The notes under the pieces: generated by a model
The model's database searches: none
Told to the model about the DNA's origin: nothing
What the model saw: only the letters and a program-made list of their open reading frames with translations
Shown: positions 41,453 to 49,845 of the stretch, in pieces
Position numbering within the stretch: position 1 is the first letter of the stretch
Layout: each line of letters starts with the position of its first letter
Translations under genes and position numbers: made by a program
Source of the DNA: GCA-020344555 sp964548955
Lineage (GTDB): Bacteria > Planctomycetota > Phycisphaerae > UBA1845
Direction: 5' to 3'
DNA: 64,000 nucleotides
Assembly (NCBI GenBank): GCA_964548955.1
Contig: CAZJTP010000001.1
Location: forward strand, 62,001 to 126,000

Positions 41453-41865
41453 CGGCGTCGTGAGACGCCGCTGGGAAGGTTTCTCGATCCCGTTGCGGAC
41501 AAGCTCCTGGTCGCCAGCGAGGTGGTTTTACTGGCGATCGACGCCACCGCCGTCTCCAGCTTCAACCTACCCGGTTGGGTGGCGGTCGTCGCGCTGGGCA
41601 AGGAGGTACTGACGGTGATCGGGTTCGGCCTGGTCTATTTGATTACGGTGAGCCCTTCGTCCAACCGCGGATTTTGGGAAAGGCCTGCACCCTGGTACAA
41701 TTAGTCATGATCGCGTTATGCCTGCTGGCACCGGATTTGCCAACAATTGTGCAGCGACTGTAGGCGATTTTGTACTGGCTCGCGAGCGGGCTGGCGGTCG
41801 TTGCGATTGTGGACTATTTGAAGATTGGAAATCGTTTCGACTCGGAGCACCACACAAAGACGTAA
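41453..41865 (+). pseudogene. Broken CDP-alcohol phosphatidyltransferase gene (pgsA-like)
   Basis: The plus-strand frame resumes with RRRETPLGRFLDPVADKLLV, the second half of the D-G-x2-AR-x8-G-x3-D-x3-D motif of PgsA-type enzymes, followed by membrane helices. A frameshift near 41650 moves the reading to ILGKACTLVQLVMIALCLLA; an in-frame TAG at 41761 then interrupts it, and the last piece is AILYWLASGLAVVAIVDYLK with IGNRFDS before a TAA at 41863. The 5' half is missing where the IS630 fragment lies. The gene once made phosphatidylglycerolphosphate or a related phospholipid; at least three lesions show that it is dead. Confidence 0.75.
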
Positions 41866-41878
41866 AGGTGAAGACCTG

Positions 41879-43126
41879 ATGAGCAAACTACACTTCTCGC
41901 CAATCGACAAAGCACTCGAAGACCTGCGTGAGGGCAGGTTCATCATCCTCGTCGACGACGAGGATCGTGAAAATGAGGGCGATCTGGTCATGGCCGCCCA
42001 GAAGATCACGCCTGAGGCCGTCAATTTCATGCTCAAGGTCGGTCGCGGCGTCCTCTGCACGCCCATGACCCGGGAGCGGTGCGAGCAGCTCAACCTGCCG
42101 CTGCAGACGTCGGACAACACCGCGCGTTTCGGTACGGCCTTTACGCTCACCGTCGACGCCCACAGCCGCTTCGGCGTTACCACCGGCGTCTCCGCGATGG
42201 ATCGCGCCAAGACGATTGAAGTCGCCTGCGCGCCGGATACTCGCCCGGCGGATTTGACTCGACCCGGCCACGTGAATCCGCTCATGGCCCGCGACGGCGG
42301 CGTCCTTGTACGGGCGGGACAGACGGAAGGATCGGTAGATCTGTGTCGCCTGGCCGGGTTGCGGCCGATAGCAGCCATCATCGAAATCATGAACGATGAC
42401 GGGACAATGGCACGCATTCCGGACCTGGCGCGCCTGTCCGAAAAACACGGCATCCGCATGTACACCGTCGCCGACATCATCGAGTACCGCATGCAGCGCG
42501 AGTTCTTCGTGAAACGCGGCGTGACCACGAAACTGCCCACGACATTCGGCGAGTTCTCACTGATCGAATATCACTGCCCGGTTGATGTCGAGCCGCATCT
42601 GGCCCTGTGCTGCGGCGGCGTCGGTGATCTTGATGCCAACGGAGACCCGATCGTGCACAATGAGCCGGTTCTGGTGCGCGTCGAGTCCGAGTGCATGACC
42701 GGACACGTCTTCCATTCATTGCGGTGCGACTGCAGCGAACAGCTCGATGTGGCCATGCAGATGGTTCAGGAGGCGGGGAAGGGCGCGGTCCTCTATCTGC
42801 GGCAGGAGGGCCGCGGTATCGGCCTGCACAACAAATTGCGGGCGTACAAACTACAGGATGAGGGATTCGACACCGTGGAGGCAAACGTCAAGCTCGGGCT
42901 CCCCGTCGACCGACGCGACTACGGCATTGGAGCCCACATTCTCCGCGATCTGGGTCTTAGACAACTTCGCATCCTCACCAACAACCCCAAGAAGGTAAAC
43001 CGCCTCGAGGTTTACGGCATCGAAATCGTCGAACAACTGCCATTCGAAATGCAACCCAACGAGCACAACCGCTTCTACCTCAAAACTAAAAAAGCCAAAA
43101 TGGGCCACCAGCTTCGGGATGTGTAA
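41879..43126 (+). CDS. ribBA: Bifunctional RibBA: DHBP synthase / GTP cyclohydrolase II
   Basis: 415 residues from the ATG at 41879, with AAAGGTGA about 9 nt upstream. Residues about 1-205 form the DHBP synthase half (DDEDRENEGDLVMAAQKITP; GVTTGVSAMDRAKTI); residues 206-415 the GTP cyclohydrolase II half, with Zn ligands in C-x10-CDC (CMTGHVFHSLRCDC), the RQEGRGIGL loop and TNNPKKVN. Together they start riboflavin synthesis from ribulose-5-phosphate and GTP. Odd point: the usual RAGHTEA of the DHBP synthase half reads RAGQTEG, so a metal-ligand His is Gln. No FMN riboswitch was recognised upstream. Confidence 0.95.
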   Translation: MSKLHFSPIDKALEDLREGRFIILVDDEDRENEGDLVMAAQKITPEAVNFMLKVGRGVLCTPMTRERCEQLNLPLQTSDNTARFGTAFTLTVDAHSRFGVTTGVSAMDRAKTIEVACAPDTRPADLTRPGHVNPLMARDGGVLVRAGQTEGSVDLCRLAGLRPIAAIIEIMNDDGTMARIPDLARLSEKHGIRMYTVADIIEYRMQREFFVKRGVTTKLPTTFGEFSLIEYHCPVDVEPHLALCCGGVGDLDANGDPIVHNEPVLVRVESECMTGHVFHSLRCDCSEQLDVAMQMVQEAGKGAVLYLRQEGRGIGLHNKLRAYKLQDEGFDTVEANVKLGLPVDRRDYGIGAHILRDLGLRQLRILTNNPKKVNRLEVYGIEIVEQLPFEMQPNEHNRFYLKTKKAKMGHQLRDV

Positions 43127-43221
43127 CGCTGGATTGCGCAAAGGCGAACGGCGGGGAGCATATTGCAATAACGACTCGCAAGAAGGGCGGTAATGGTACC
43201 GGCGACACCGGTGATCCGCAC

Positions 43222-43285
43222 CCGTTTTATGTGCCAGCCGCTACGGAGTCGATGACGGTTCGTCCGATCGGGTGGGCGGAGCGCA
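43222..43285 (+). repeat. Copy of a leader sequence, related to 48825-48893
   Basis: TTTTATGTGCCAGCCGCTAC and the following bases up to GGGCGGAGCG resemble the start of the RCC1-like gene at 48825-48893 (TTTATGTACCAGTCGCTACG through GGGCGGGCGGAGCG). The copy encodes MCQPLRSR and then a stop, so it is a leftover. The two copies flank the large protease gene, in the same orientation. The rest of 43127-43413 contains nothing else recognised. Confidence 0.5.
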
Positions 43286-43413
43286 GACGCGCGTACCTTC
43301 AACAGCGATATTGATCAACGCGTTCCGGTTACGATGGAAGCAAAGCCGGCAGGCCGGGAACTCGACCTGCCGGCTTCGCAAAACTCTCAGATCAACCTAT
43401 CGGCAGAAATCCA

Positions 43414-46400
43414 CTACGGAAAGACCACCGCCGATTCAAACACGACGTAGCCGACCTGCTCCGTCGTGTGGTTACGCTCGCTGTCGCCGATCTGGTCTTC
43501 GTCACAGGCCAGATTCAGCGTCGTCGAGGTTGTCGGGTTGGCACCATACGAATACGACCAGCCGCCGTTACCGCCGTCCATGCCCGCCATCGTCGTCACC
43601 GCAACCGTGGGCGCGGATGTAAACGACGTGTCGAACGTGTAGGTGTACGGTGGACTGTTCGTCACACCTGCAACCGTGTCCGCTCCGACTAACGCCTCGA
43701 ATTCCACACCACCGATCGTGCCGTGCCCGGCCTCGAACACGATGAAGCCGACAGTCTCATCGGCCCGTGTTGTGTCGGTGTCCTCGGCGACCTCCTTGCC
43801 GGTCTTCAGGGCGCTGGCCGACGGTGGATTCGTCCGTCTGCTGCCCTGGCACCAGAAGACCGACCACATTGGATCGTTGTCACTCATCACCTGACCAAGA
43901 ACCACGGGGCTAGTGTAGCTCTGACCGTAGCTTTGAGACTCGCCGACCCAACTGTTGTTCTCGTCGGTGACCGTTGAGAGGTACTTCTGGGCCTCGATGT
44001 CCACGCCGTCGATCGTCCAGGTACCTTCCTCCACAACCAGGTAGCTGACGGTCTCCGAAGACACGCCACTGCCCGAGGGATTCTGTAAGTAAACGTCGAA
44101 GCTCGTCGACGTGACGGCGGTGACTCTCGCAACGACCGGCGTGCTGTTGTTGTAGTACTGCACTGAGCAGACCACCACGGGATTGACGTAGGTGCTGGTA
44201 AGATTCACGGTCACGGCCGTGCCGCCGACGGTCACCGTGCCTGCTTCCATGATGCCGGCTCCGCCGGGGTCGCATGCATCGGTGTCCTCATTACAGGTTT
44301 CACCCGGTTCGCACGGATCACCGGTCGAGCTGCAATCGGCAACCGCATCGCAGAACTCCGTCCCGTTACAGAAGAGCCCGTCGTCAGGACAGTAGGCATC
44401 GTTCGGGATATTGTCGCACGAATCAGTGCCCTCGTTGCACGAATCGTCCGTACAACCCACGCCGTCATCGCAGTCGACGGCCGTGCCCGGCTGACAATCG
44501 TAAACCGGATCGCACGTTTCCGCGCCATCGCAGTACACGCCGTTATCACAGTAGGCATCGTTCGGGATGTTGTCGCACGAATCGGTACCTTCATTGCAGG
44601 AGTCGCCCGTGCAGTCAACGCCGTCATAGCAGTCGATGGCCGTACCGTCCTGGCAGTCTGAGACCGAGTCGCACCACTCGGCACCGTCGCAGTACAGTCC
44701 GTTGTCGCAGTTGGCATCATTGGCCACGTTATCACACGAGTCCGTGCCTTCATTGCACGAATCGTCCGTGCAGCCAACACCGTCATCGCAATCGACGGCC
44801 GTGCCATCCTGGCAGACGTGGTCGACACAGGTTTCCTCGCCGTTGCAGTAAACCCCGTCGTCACACTCCCAGTCGTAGTCGCACATCGGCCCCACGGTCG
44901 CGGTAACGGAAATGTCGTCAACAGCCATGTCACTGCGGTAGCTGCTGCCGGTGACGCCACGGAAGCGGATGACGATCGTCGTCCCACTGTACGAAGTAAG
45001 ATCGACGTTGGCCTCATACCAGGAGTTACCCTGGTCTCCGGACAGGCTCCAGGCGTTCGTCCAGCTAACGCAGTCCTCAGAGACCTCCACATTCAAGGTT
45101 CCCATATTGCTGCCATACATGTGGTACCAGAAGGTCAGCTCCGCATCGCTCGCACTGGTGAGGTCGAAGCAGGGGCCTTCCAATATGGCTGTCTTGTTGG
45201 GGTAATTCGGGGAGGATGACTCGGTGTACACATAGTAAGAGCCGCCATGTGCACCGGACGGCCCCGTGCTGCTCGACGGGGTCGAGCCGCTTCGGCGCGT
45301 CCAGTCAAAATCATCGCCAGAGGCGTTGACCCAGTCTCCCCAGCCGCTTTCAAAGCCTTCGGTGTAGGGATACGAGGAGACAGTGCTCGCGCATTCGTTG
45401 TAACAAACACCGTCCGTGCAGGTATCCACCGTGCAGGCGTTGTCGTCGTCGCAGTCCTCGTCGTTTATGCACTCGACCTCTTCACACGTGTCCGTCTCCT
45501 CGTTGCAGGCCTGTCCTGGGCACGGATCGCTGCCCGGTTGACAAAGGTAGTCAACACAGGTCTCCACTCCGGTACAGAACAGTCCGTCGTCACAGTCCTC
45601 ATCACCGTCGCATGGGATCGCCGGCGTCACGGTGACGGAAATATCGTCAACGGCCATATCACTTCGATAGCTACTTCCGGTAATTCCACGGAAGCGGATG
45701 ACGATCGTCGTCCCACTGTACGAAGTCAGATTGACGTTGGCCTCATACCAGGAGTTACCCTGGTCGCCGGATAGGCTCCACATATTCGTCCAGGTAACAC
45801 AATCCTCAGAGACCTCCACGTTCAGCGTCCCCATAGCCGATCCGTACATGTGATACCAGAAGCTCAGCTCCGCATCGCTCGTGTTGGCGAGGTCGAAGCA
45901 GGGGCCTTCCAGTATCGCCGTCTTGTCGGGGTAGTTCGGGCTCGACGACTCAGTGTAGACGTAGTACGTGCCACCGTGGGCGCTGGACGGACCGGTGCTG
46001 CTCGAAGGTGTTCCGGCGCTGTCCCGTGTCCAGTCCATGTCATCGCCAGAGGCGTTGATCCAGTCTCCCCAGCCGCTTTCAAAGCCTTCGGTGTAGGGAT
46101 ACGAGGAGACGGTGCTCGCGCATTCGTTGTAACAAACACCGTCCGTGCAGATATCCACCGTGCAGGCGTTGTTGTCATCGCAGTCCTCGTTGTCTATGCA
46201 TTCGACGTCCTCGCAGATGTCCGTGTCCTCGTTGCAGTACTGACCCGGCTCGCAGGGATCGCCAGTTCCGACGCATACACCGCCTGAGCAGTTGTCTGTC
46301 AAGGTACAGAACAATCCATCGTCGCAGGGGTCCGTGTTGGGGATGCCACAGGTGCCGGCGCCGTCACATTCGTCGTCCGTGCACACGTTGCCATCATCGG

Positions 46401-48381
46401 TACAGGGTGTGCCCGCGGGATCAAAGCAGTTGTCGGCGGCCTCGTTGCAGTTGTCGGCGCACTCCGACCCGCCGACACATGGATCGCCCGCGTGCACCGA
46501 ACAGGTGCCGCCGGAACACGTGTCCGCACCGTTGCAGAACAAGCCGTCGTCACACGAGTCCGTGTTGTCGTAGGCCACGCAGCTGCCGCCGCCGTCGCAC
46601 TCGTTGTCGGTGCAGACATTGCCGTCATCCGTGCAGACCGTACCCGCCGGGTCATAGCAGTTGTCGGCGGACTCGTTGCAGGAATCAGCACACTCCGAGC
46701 CGCCGACACACGGATCGCCCGCGTGCACCGAGCAGTTGCCACCGGAACACGTGTCCGCACCGTTGCAGAACAATCCGTCGTCGCAGGAATCCGTGTTGTT
46801 CGTGTACTCGCAGAATCCGCCGACACACGCGTCATCGGTGCACAAGTTAACGTCGTCGCACTCCCAGTCGTACTCGCACTCCGGCTCCGGCTCGACAAGC
46901 GCCAACGAGTTGAGCACGTCGATGCGGCCGTAGCCGTAAGCGCGGTCAAAGCCGGCAGATCCCATATCGATGGCACCGTCGCGGATGATCTGCCGCACCT
47001 CCGCCGGCGTCAGCGAGCCATCGGCACTCAGAATCAGTGCCGTCAAACCGGCCACGGTTGGGCAGGACATGCTCGTGCCGCTCATGCCGGTGATTGAACC
47101 GCCGCCGGCGGCATTGCTGGCTGACCAGATGTTCGCACCGGGTGCGGTCACGTCGAGGTAATCGCTCTCGTTGCTGAAACAGCCTACCTCGTCGGTCTGG
47201 GGGGCGTAGTCCGTGCATATCCCCCAGTTCCAGTTCGTCGTGGGGTCCTCACACGTTGGGTAGTCGTTCTTCCAGGTCATGCCGACGGCGATGACACTCG
47301 CACCGCAGGCCGGGGAGCTTAGCGCATTGCTGTAGTTTTCATTTCCCGATGCAGCAACAGCCACGACGCCGTTAGCGACGGCGTTATTCGCCGCAACCGC
47401 CCAGCTATGCGTACACGGGCCGCTGTAGTTGCCCGTTCCGATACTCATGCTGATCACATCCGCCTGTGCTCCGGATGCGGACTGGTCCGCACAGTAGTTG
47501 ATGCCGGCGATGATGTCGCTGTCGTAACCGCCACCGGCGCTGTTCAGAACCTTGACCCCGATCAGTGTCGCCTCTGGTGCAACGCCCTGGAAAGGCATGG
47601 AACCCGTGCCACAGGGATCCCAACTCAGCCCGGTGCCGCCGGCCGCAATGCCGGAGCAGTGAGAGCCGTGGCCGTGATCGTCTTCCGGATTCGAATCGTC
47701 GTTGTAGAAATCGTAACCCTTGGATGTGTCGATCCGATCGGAATACATGATGTGATCCGAATCGATGCCGGTATCGACGATGCAAATACGTACGCCGGCG
47801 CCATCTGCCGAGTAGCCGGCACCGGTGATCTGGCTCTGCAAGCCACGAATCAACGGCATGCTGTCATGGAGCATCAGCACGTTCTGGTGGTATTCGTCCT
47901 CCTCAATCCGTACGACCCCCGGAAGCTCCTTTAACGCGTCAACCTGACTCTCCGGAATGTCGCGCAGGTTGAGCACGTTTGGAAGAACGGCGTTGTACTC
48001 GTACTTGACCACGCCTCCTCTTTGGGCCGCAAACGCCCGGACGTCCGCCCGTTCAATCGCGCTCGCTATGGTTCCTTCCTCCATGTATACGAGCACACTT
48101 ACGAGGCCCGGCTTGCCGCGTGGACCGCCAACCGGTACAGCTTCCAAATCCTCTTGGATCGGTGCCCCAACGATTTCTCCGGGCAAACGCGGTCCGACAG
48201 CCTCGTAATAAGCTTCGTCGATTTGCAGTTGCACCGTGTTGGTAGGCACGGTTCGCATACGTCCTAGTTTGGCCCCGTCAGCGCCACTCGCCGTCCAGAC
48301 AACGCCTGCACCCATGATCACAACCGCGGTCATGGCCGGCACCCACATCCTTCTCCTCTTCGGTCGTAGAATCCCTCTCAT
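43414..48381 (-). CDS. Giant secreted subtilisin-like protease with Cys-rich and MAM-like repeats
   Basis: 1655 residues from an ATG at 48381 with AAGGAG about 10 nt upstream. Signal peptide in the first 35 residues. A pro-region (about 50-175) precedes the S8 domain: Asp203 in VDTGID, His238 in DHGHGSHCSG, Ser in GMSGTSMSCPTVAGL; all three catalytic residues are present. After about residue 500 come CDDGLFCNGADTCSGG-type Cys-rich repeats. Then two MAM-like beta-sandwich modules (EGFESGWGDW ... GDQGNSWYEANV; near 711-920 and 954-1163) alternate with more CDDG repeats, and two C-terminal beta modules each end in a VGY/FIVFE motif. A secreted, possibly cell-bound proteinase; repeats likely mediate binding. 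Confidence 0.9.
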   Translation of the reverse strand: MRGILRPKRRRMWVPAMTAVVIMGAGVVWTASGADGAKLGRMRTVPTNTVQLQIDEAYYEAVGPRLPGEIVGAPIQEDLEAVPVGGPRGKPGLVSVLVYMEEGTIASAIERADVRAFAAQRGGVVKYEYNAVLPNVLNLRDIPESQVDALKELPGVVRIEEDEYHQNVLMLHDSMPLIRGLQSQITGAGYSADGAGVRICIVDTGIDSDHIMYSDRIDTSKGYDFYNDDSNPEDDHGHGSHCSGIAAGGTGLSWDPCGTGSMPFQGVAPEATLIGVKVLNSAGGGYDSDIIAGINYCADQSASGAQADVISMSIGTGNYSGPCTHSWAVAANNAVANGVVAVAASGNENYSNALSSPACGASVIAVGMTWKNDYPTCEDPTTNWNWGICTDYAPQTDEVGCFSNESDYLDVTAPGANIWSASNAAGGGSITGMSGTSMSCPTVAGLTALILSADGSLTPAEVRQIIRDGAIDMGSAGFDRAYGYGRIDVLNSLALVEPEPECEYDWECDDVNLCTDDACVGGFCEYTNNTDSCDDGLFCNGADTCSGGNCSVHAGDPCVGGSECADSCNESADNCYDPAGTVCTDDGNVCTDNECDGGGSCVAYDNTDSCDDGLFCNGADTCSGGTCSVHAGDPCVGGSECADNCNEAADNCFDPAGTPCTDDGNVCTDDECDGAGTCGIPNTDPCDDGLFCTLTDNCSGGVCVGTGDPCEPGQYCNEDTDICEDVECIDNEDCDDNNACTVDICTDGVCYNECASTVSSYPYTEGFESGWGDWINASGDDMDWTRDSAGTPSSSTGPSSAHGGTYYVYTESSSPNYPDKTAILEGPCFDLANTSDAELSFWYHMYGSAMGTLNVEVSEDCVTWTNMWSLSGDQGNSWYEANVNLTSYSGTTIVIRFRGITGSSYRSDMAVDDISVTVTPAIPCDGDEDCDDGLFCTGVETCVDYLCQPGSDPCPGQACNEETDTCEEVECINDEDCDDDNACTVDTCTDGVCYNECASTVSSYPYTEGFESGWGDWVNASGDDFDWTRRSGSTPSSSTGPSGAHGGSYYVYTESSSPNYPNKTAILEGPCFDLTSASDAELTFWYHMYGSNMGTLNVEVSEDCVSWTNAWSLSGDQGNSWYEANVDLTSYSGTTIVIRFRGVTGSSYRSDMAVDDISVTATVGPMCDYDWECDDGVYCNGEETCVDHVCQDGTAVDCDDGVGCTDDSCNEGTDSCDNVANDANCDNGLYCDGAEWCDSVSDCQDGTAIDCYDGVDCTGDSCNEGTDSCDNIPNDAYCDNGVYCDGAETCDPVYDCQPGTAVDCDDGVGCTDDSCNEGTDSCDNIPNDAYCPDDGLFCNGTEFCDAVADCSSTGDPCEPGETCNEDTDACDPGGAGIMEAGTVTVGGTAVTVNLTSTYVNPVVVCSVQYYNNSTPVVARVTAVTSTSFDVYLQNPSGSGVSSETVSYLVVEEGTWTIDGVDIEAQKYLSTVTDENNSWVGESQSYGQSYTSPVVLGQVMSDNDPMWSVFWCQGSRRTNPPSASALKTGKEVAEDTDTTRADETVGFIVFEAGHGTIGGVEFEALVGADTVAGVTNSPPYTYTFDTSFTSAPTVAVTTMAGMDGGNGGWSYSYGANPTTSTTLNLACDEDQIGDSERNHTTEQVGYVVFESAVVFP
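44893..45520 (-). repeat. 729-bp-period tandem duplication, copy encoding residues about 954-1163
   Basis: Within the protease gene, this stretch is highly similar at the DNA level to 45622-46249, with an exact offset of 729 bp (243 codons). Matched landmarks: CGGAAGCGGATGACGATCGT and CAGGAGTTACCCTGGTC occur in both. The frame is preserved. Divergence is mostly at silent positions. Confidence 0.85.
45622..46249 (-). repeat. 729-bp-period tandem duplication, copy encoding residues about 711-920
   Basis: Partner of 44893-45520. The unit contains one MAM-like module and one CDDN-type Cys-rich spacer. The high nucleotide identity suggests a fairly recent duplication or ongoing gene conversion. 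Confidence 0.85.
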
Positions 48382-48831
48382 GACTTGCTAGCTCCTTGTC
48401 TTAGATCCATCGAACAGAATAAACCCAATGTTGCCGCTGCACGTGACGTAATTTCGCCGGAACAGCCCGCTGTTTGTACAACGAAAAATGTCAGCATGCA
48501 CGACAGCAACGCCACTGCGAGCCTCGAACACAACGCAACAATCACAGATACATGCAAGACGCACCGGACCGGAGATGTCGAACTCTGACGCCCAGGTGCG
48601 AAAGAGTCCGGCTGGGGACAGCATAGCGATGTGTGTCGTACGATACAAGTGTACGATCGAGCGACACCCGGTTTGCGGTCGCCATGTAGGCCTCTCCAGG
48701 TCATGTGTCAAGGGCTGCGCATAATCTACCGGCCGAAGCCTCGATGTCAAAGCGACACTTTTCGTGATGGCATCCAGCCAGGCTGGGTGGCTCTGGGTGG
48801 TTGCCCACCCAGGGTGACCTGCCCCCGATTT
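48382..48831. other. Intergenic region upstream of the protease gene
   Basis: 450 bp between divergent genes. A palindrome CTGGGTGG ... CCACCCAG lies near 48793-48812, and GTCGTACGATACAAGTGTAC near 48638 has partial dyad symmetry. No gene or RNA is recognised. Confidence 0.45.
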
Positions 48832-49255
48832 ATGTACCAGTCGCTACGAGAGTCGTTGCCGTTTCGTCCAGCCGGGCGGGCGGAGCGGCGCGCCGGCGTA
48901 GCGCAGCGCAGCCCGCCCGACACGAGGCCGCGAAAGCGGCTGGGCAATCATGGGCCTGCTGACTGCGGGGACGTCCTGGGCCCAGGATGGACGCGGGTCG
49001 ATTGTCGGCTGGAGTAGCCAAGTCGGCGGCGTGGACCTGAGTGCTGACTTCGCGGCGGTCGCAGGCGGCGGGTGGCATCTAGGCCTGAAGACCAACGGTT
49101 CGATCGTCGCGTGGGGACGGAACGATTACGGCCAATGCAGCGTGCCGCCGCCGAACACTAACTTCATAGCGGTCGCGGGCAGGTACGGGCACAGTCTCGG
49201 AATCGAGGATTTTCCGCGAGACGATACCAGCACGCCGAACCCTCCCCACGGTTGA
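48832..49255 (+). pseudogene. Frameshifted and truncated RCC1-like repeat protein
   Basis: The frame from ATG 48832 reads MYQSLRESLPFRPAGRAERR, a signal-peptide N-region typical of the group. The hydrophobic part then appears in another frame as AIMGLLTAGTSWAQDG (ATG 48950), so a frameshift lies between. That frame continues with GSIVGWSSQVGGVDLSADFA and GSIVAWGRNDYGQCSVPPPN, two RCC1-like/beta-propeller repeats, and stops at 49255 after 101 residues, far short of a seven-bladed propeller. It is a remnant of a secreted RCC1-repeat protein. Confidence 0.6.
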
Positions 49256-49320
49256 CTGCCCGGAACCTGACTCCTAGAATCGCTTCACGTTTTCCAAAGG
49301 ATCTAACCGAAGGAGAGACT

Positions 49321-49659
49321 ATGACAGGCTCCGATACACTGGAATTCACCGACAGCAGTTTTGAAGAGGCAGTGCTGGGCGCCGATCAACCGGTGCTGGT
49401 GGACTTTGGGGCGGATTGGTGCGCTCCGTGTAAGGTGCTGGGTCCCGTGATTGACGAGTTGGCCGCCGAATACGCGGGTAAGGTAAGGGTCGGGAGAGTC
49501 GACACCGACGCGAATCGCGAGGTCTCCGTACGCTTCACGGTGAGCGCTATCCCGACGGTCATCCTCTTCAACAAGGGGGAGATCGTCGAGAAGTTCATCG
49601 GATTGAGGGGCAAGAAGGATTTCCAAGCCGCAATTGAGCGGGTCATTACAGCCTCGTGA
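49321..49659 (+). CDS. trxA: Thioredoxin
   Basis: 112 residues from an ATG at 49321 (GAAGGAG about 7 nt upstream). The thioredoxin fold is complete: VLVDFGADWCAPCKVLGPVI with redox-active WCAPC, then VDTDANREVSVRFTVSAIPT with the cis-Pro, and LFNKGEIVEKFIG. It reduces protein disulfides in the cytoplasm using thioredoxin reductase. The active-site dipeptide Ala-Pro instead of Gly-Pro is a known variant of thioredoxin 1-like proteins. It is followed after 186 bp by the PSP1 gene on the same strand. Confidence 0.93.
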   Translation: MTGSDTLEFTDSSFEEAVLGADQPVLVDFGADWCAPCKVLGPVIDELAAEYAGKVRVGRVDTDANREVSVRFTVSAIPTVILFNKGEIVEKFIGLRGKKDFQAAIERVITAS

Positions 49660-49845
49660 CCGCCGTCCTGGTACCGTGCGATCGGGTCGCGGATTCCGCG
49701 GGCAGTGTGGCGCATGAAGTTCGCGTGACGCCCTACGGGCGTACACTATTGCGCATGGAGCGGTCCCGCCGTGACCGGTTGACCGATGATCCCCCACAGA
49801 CGGGCGAGCGTCGGCTCGCAATGCGCGGTTCTCGCAGAGAATCTG

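Noticed and set aside
41003..41704. A 233-residue protein spanning the QueG end and the pgsA fragment
   Set aside because: The first two thirds are shadow sequence of the QueG gene and IS630 fragment; only the last part has PgsA character.
48950..49255. Intact small RCC1-like gene
   Set aside because: It lacks a full propeller and its signal peptide starts in another frame at 48832, so it is listed as a pseudogene.
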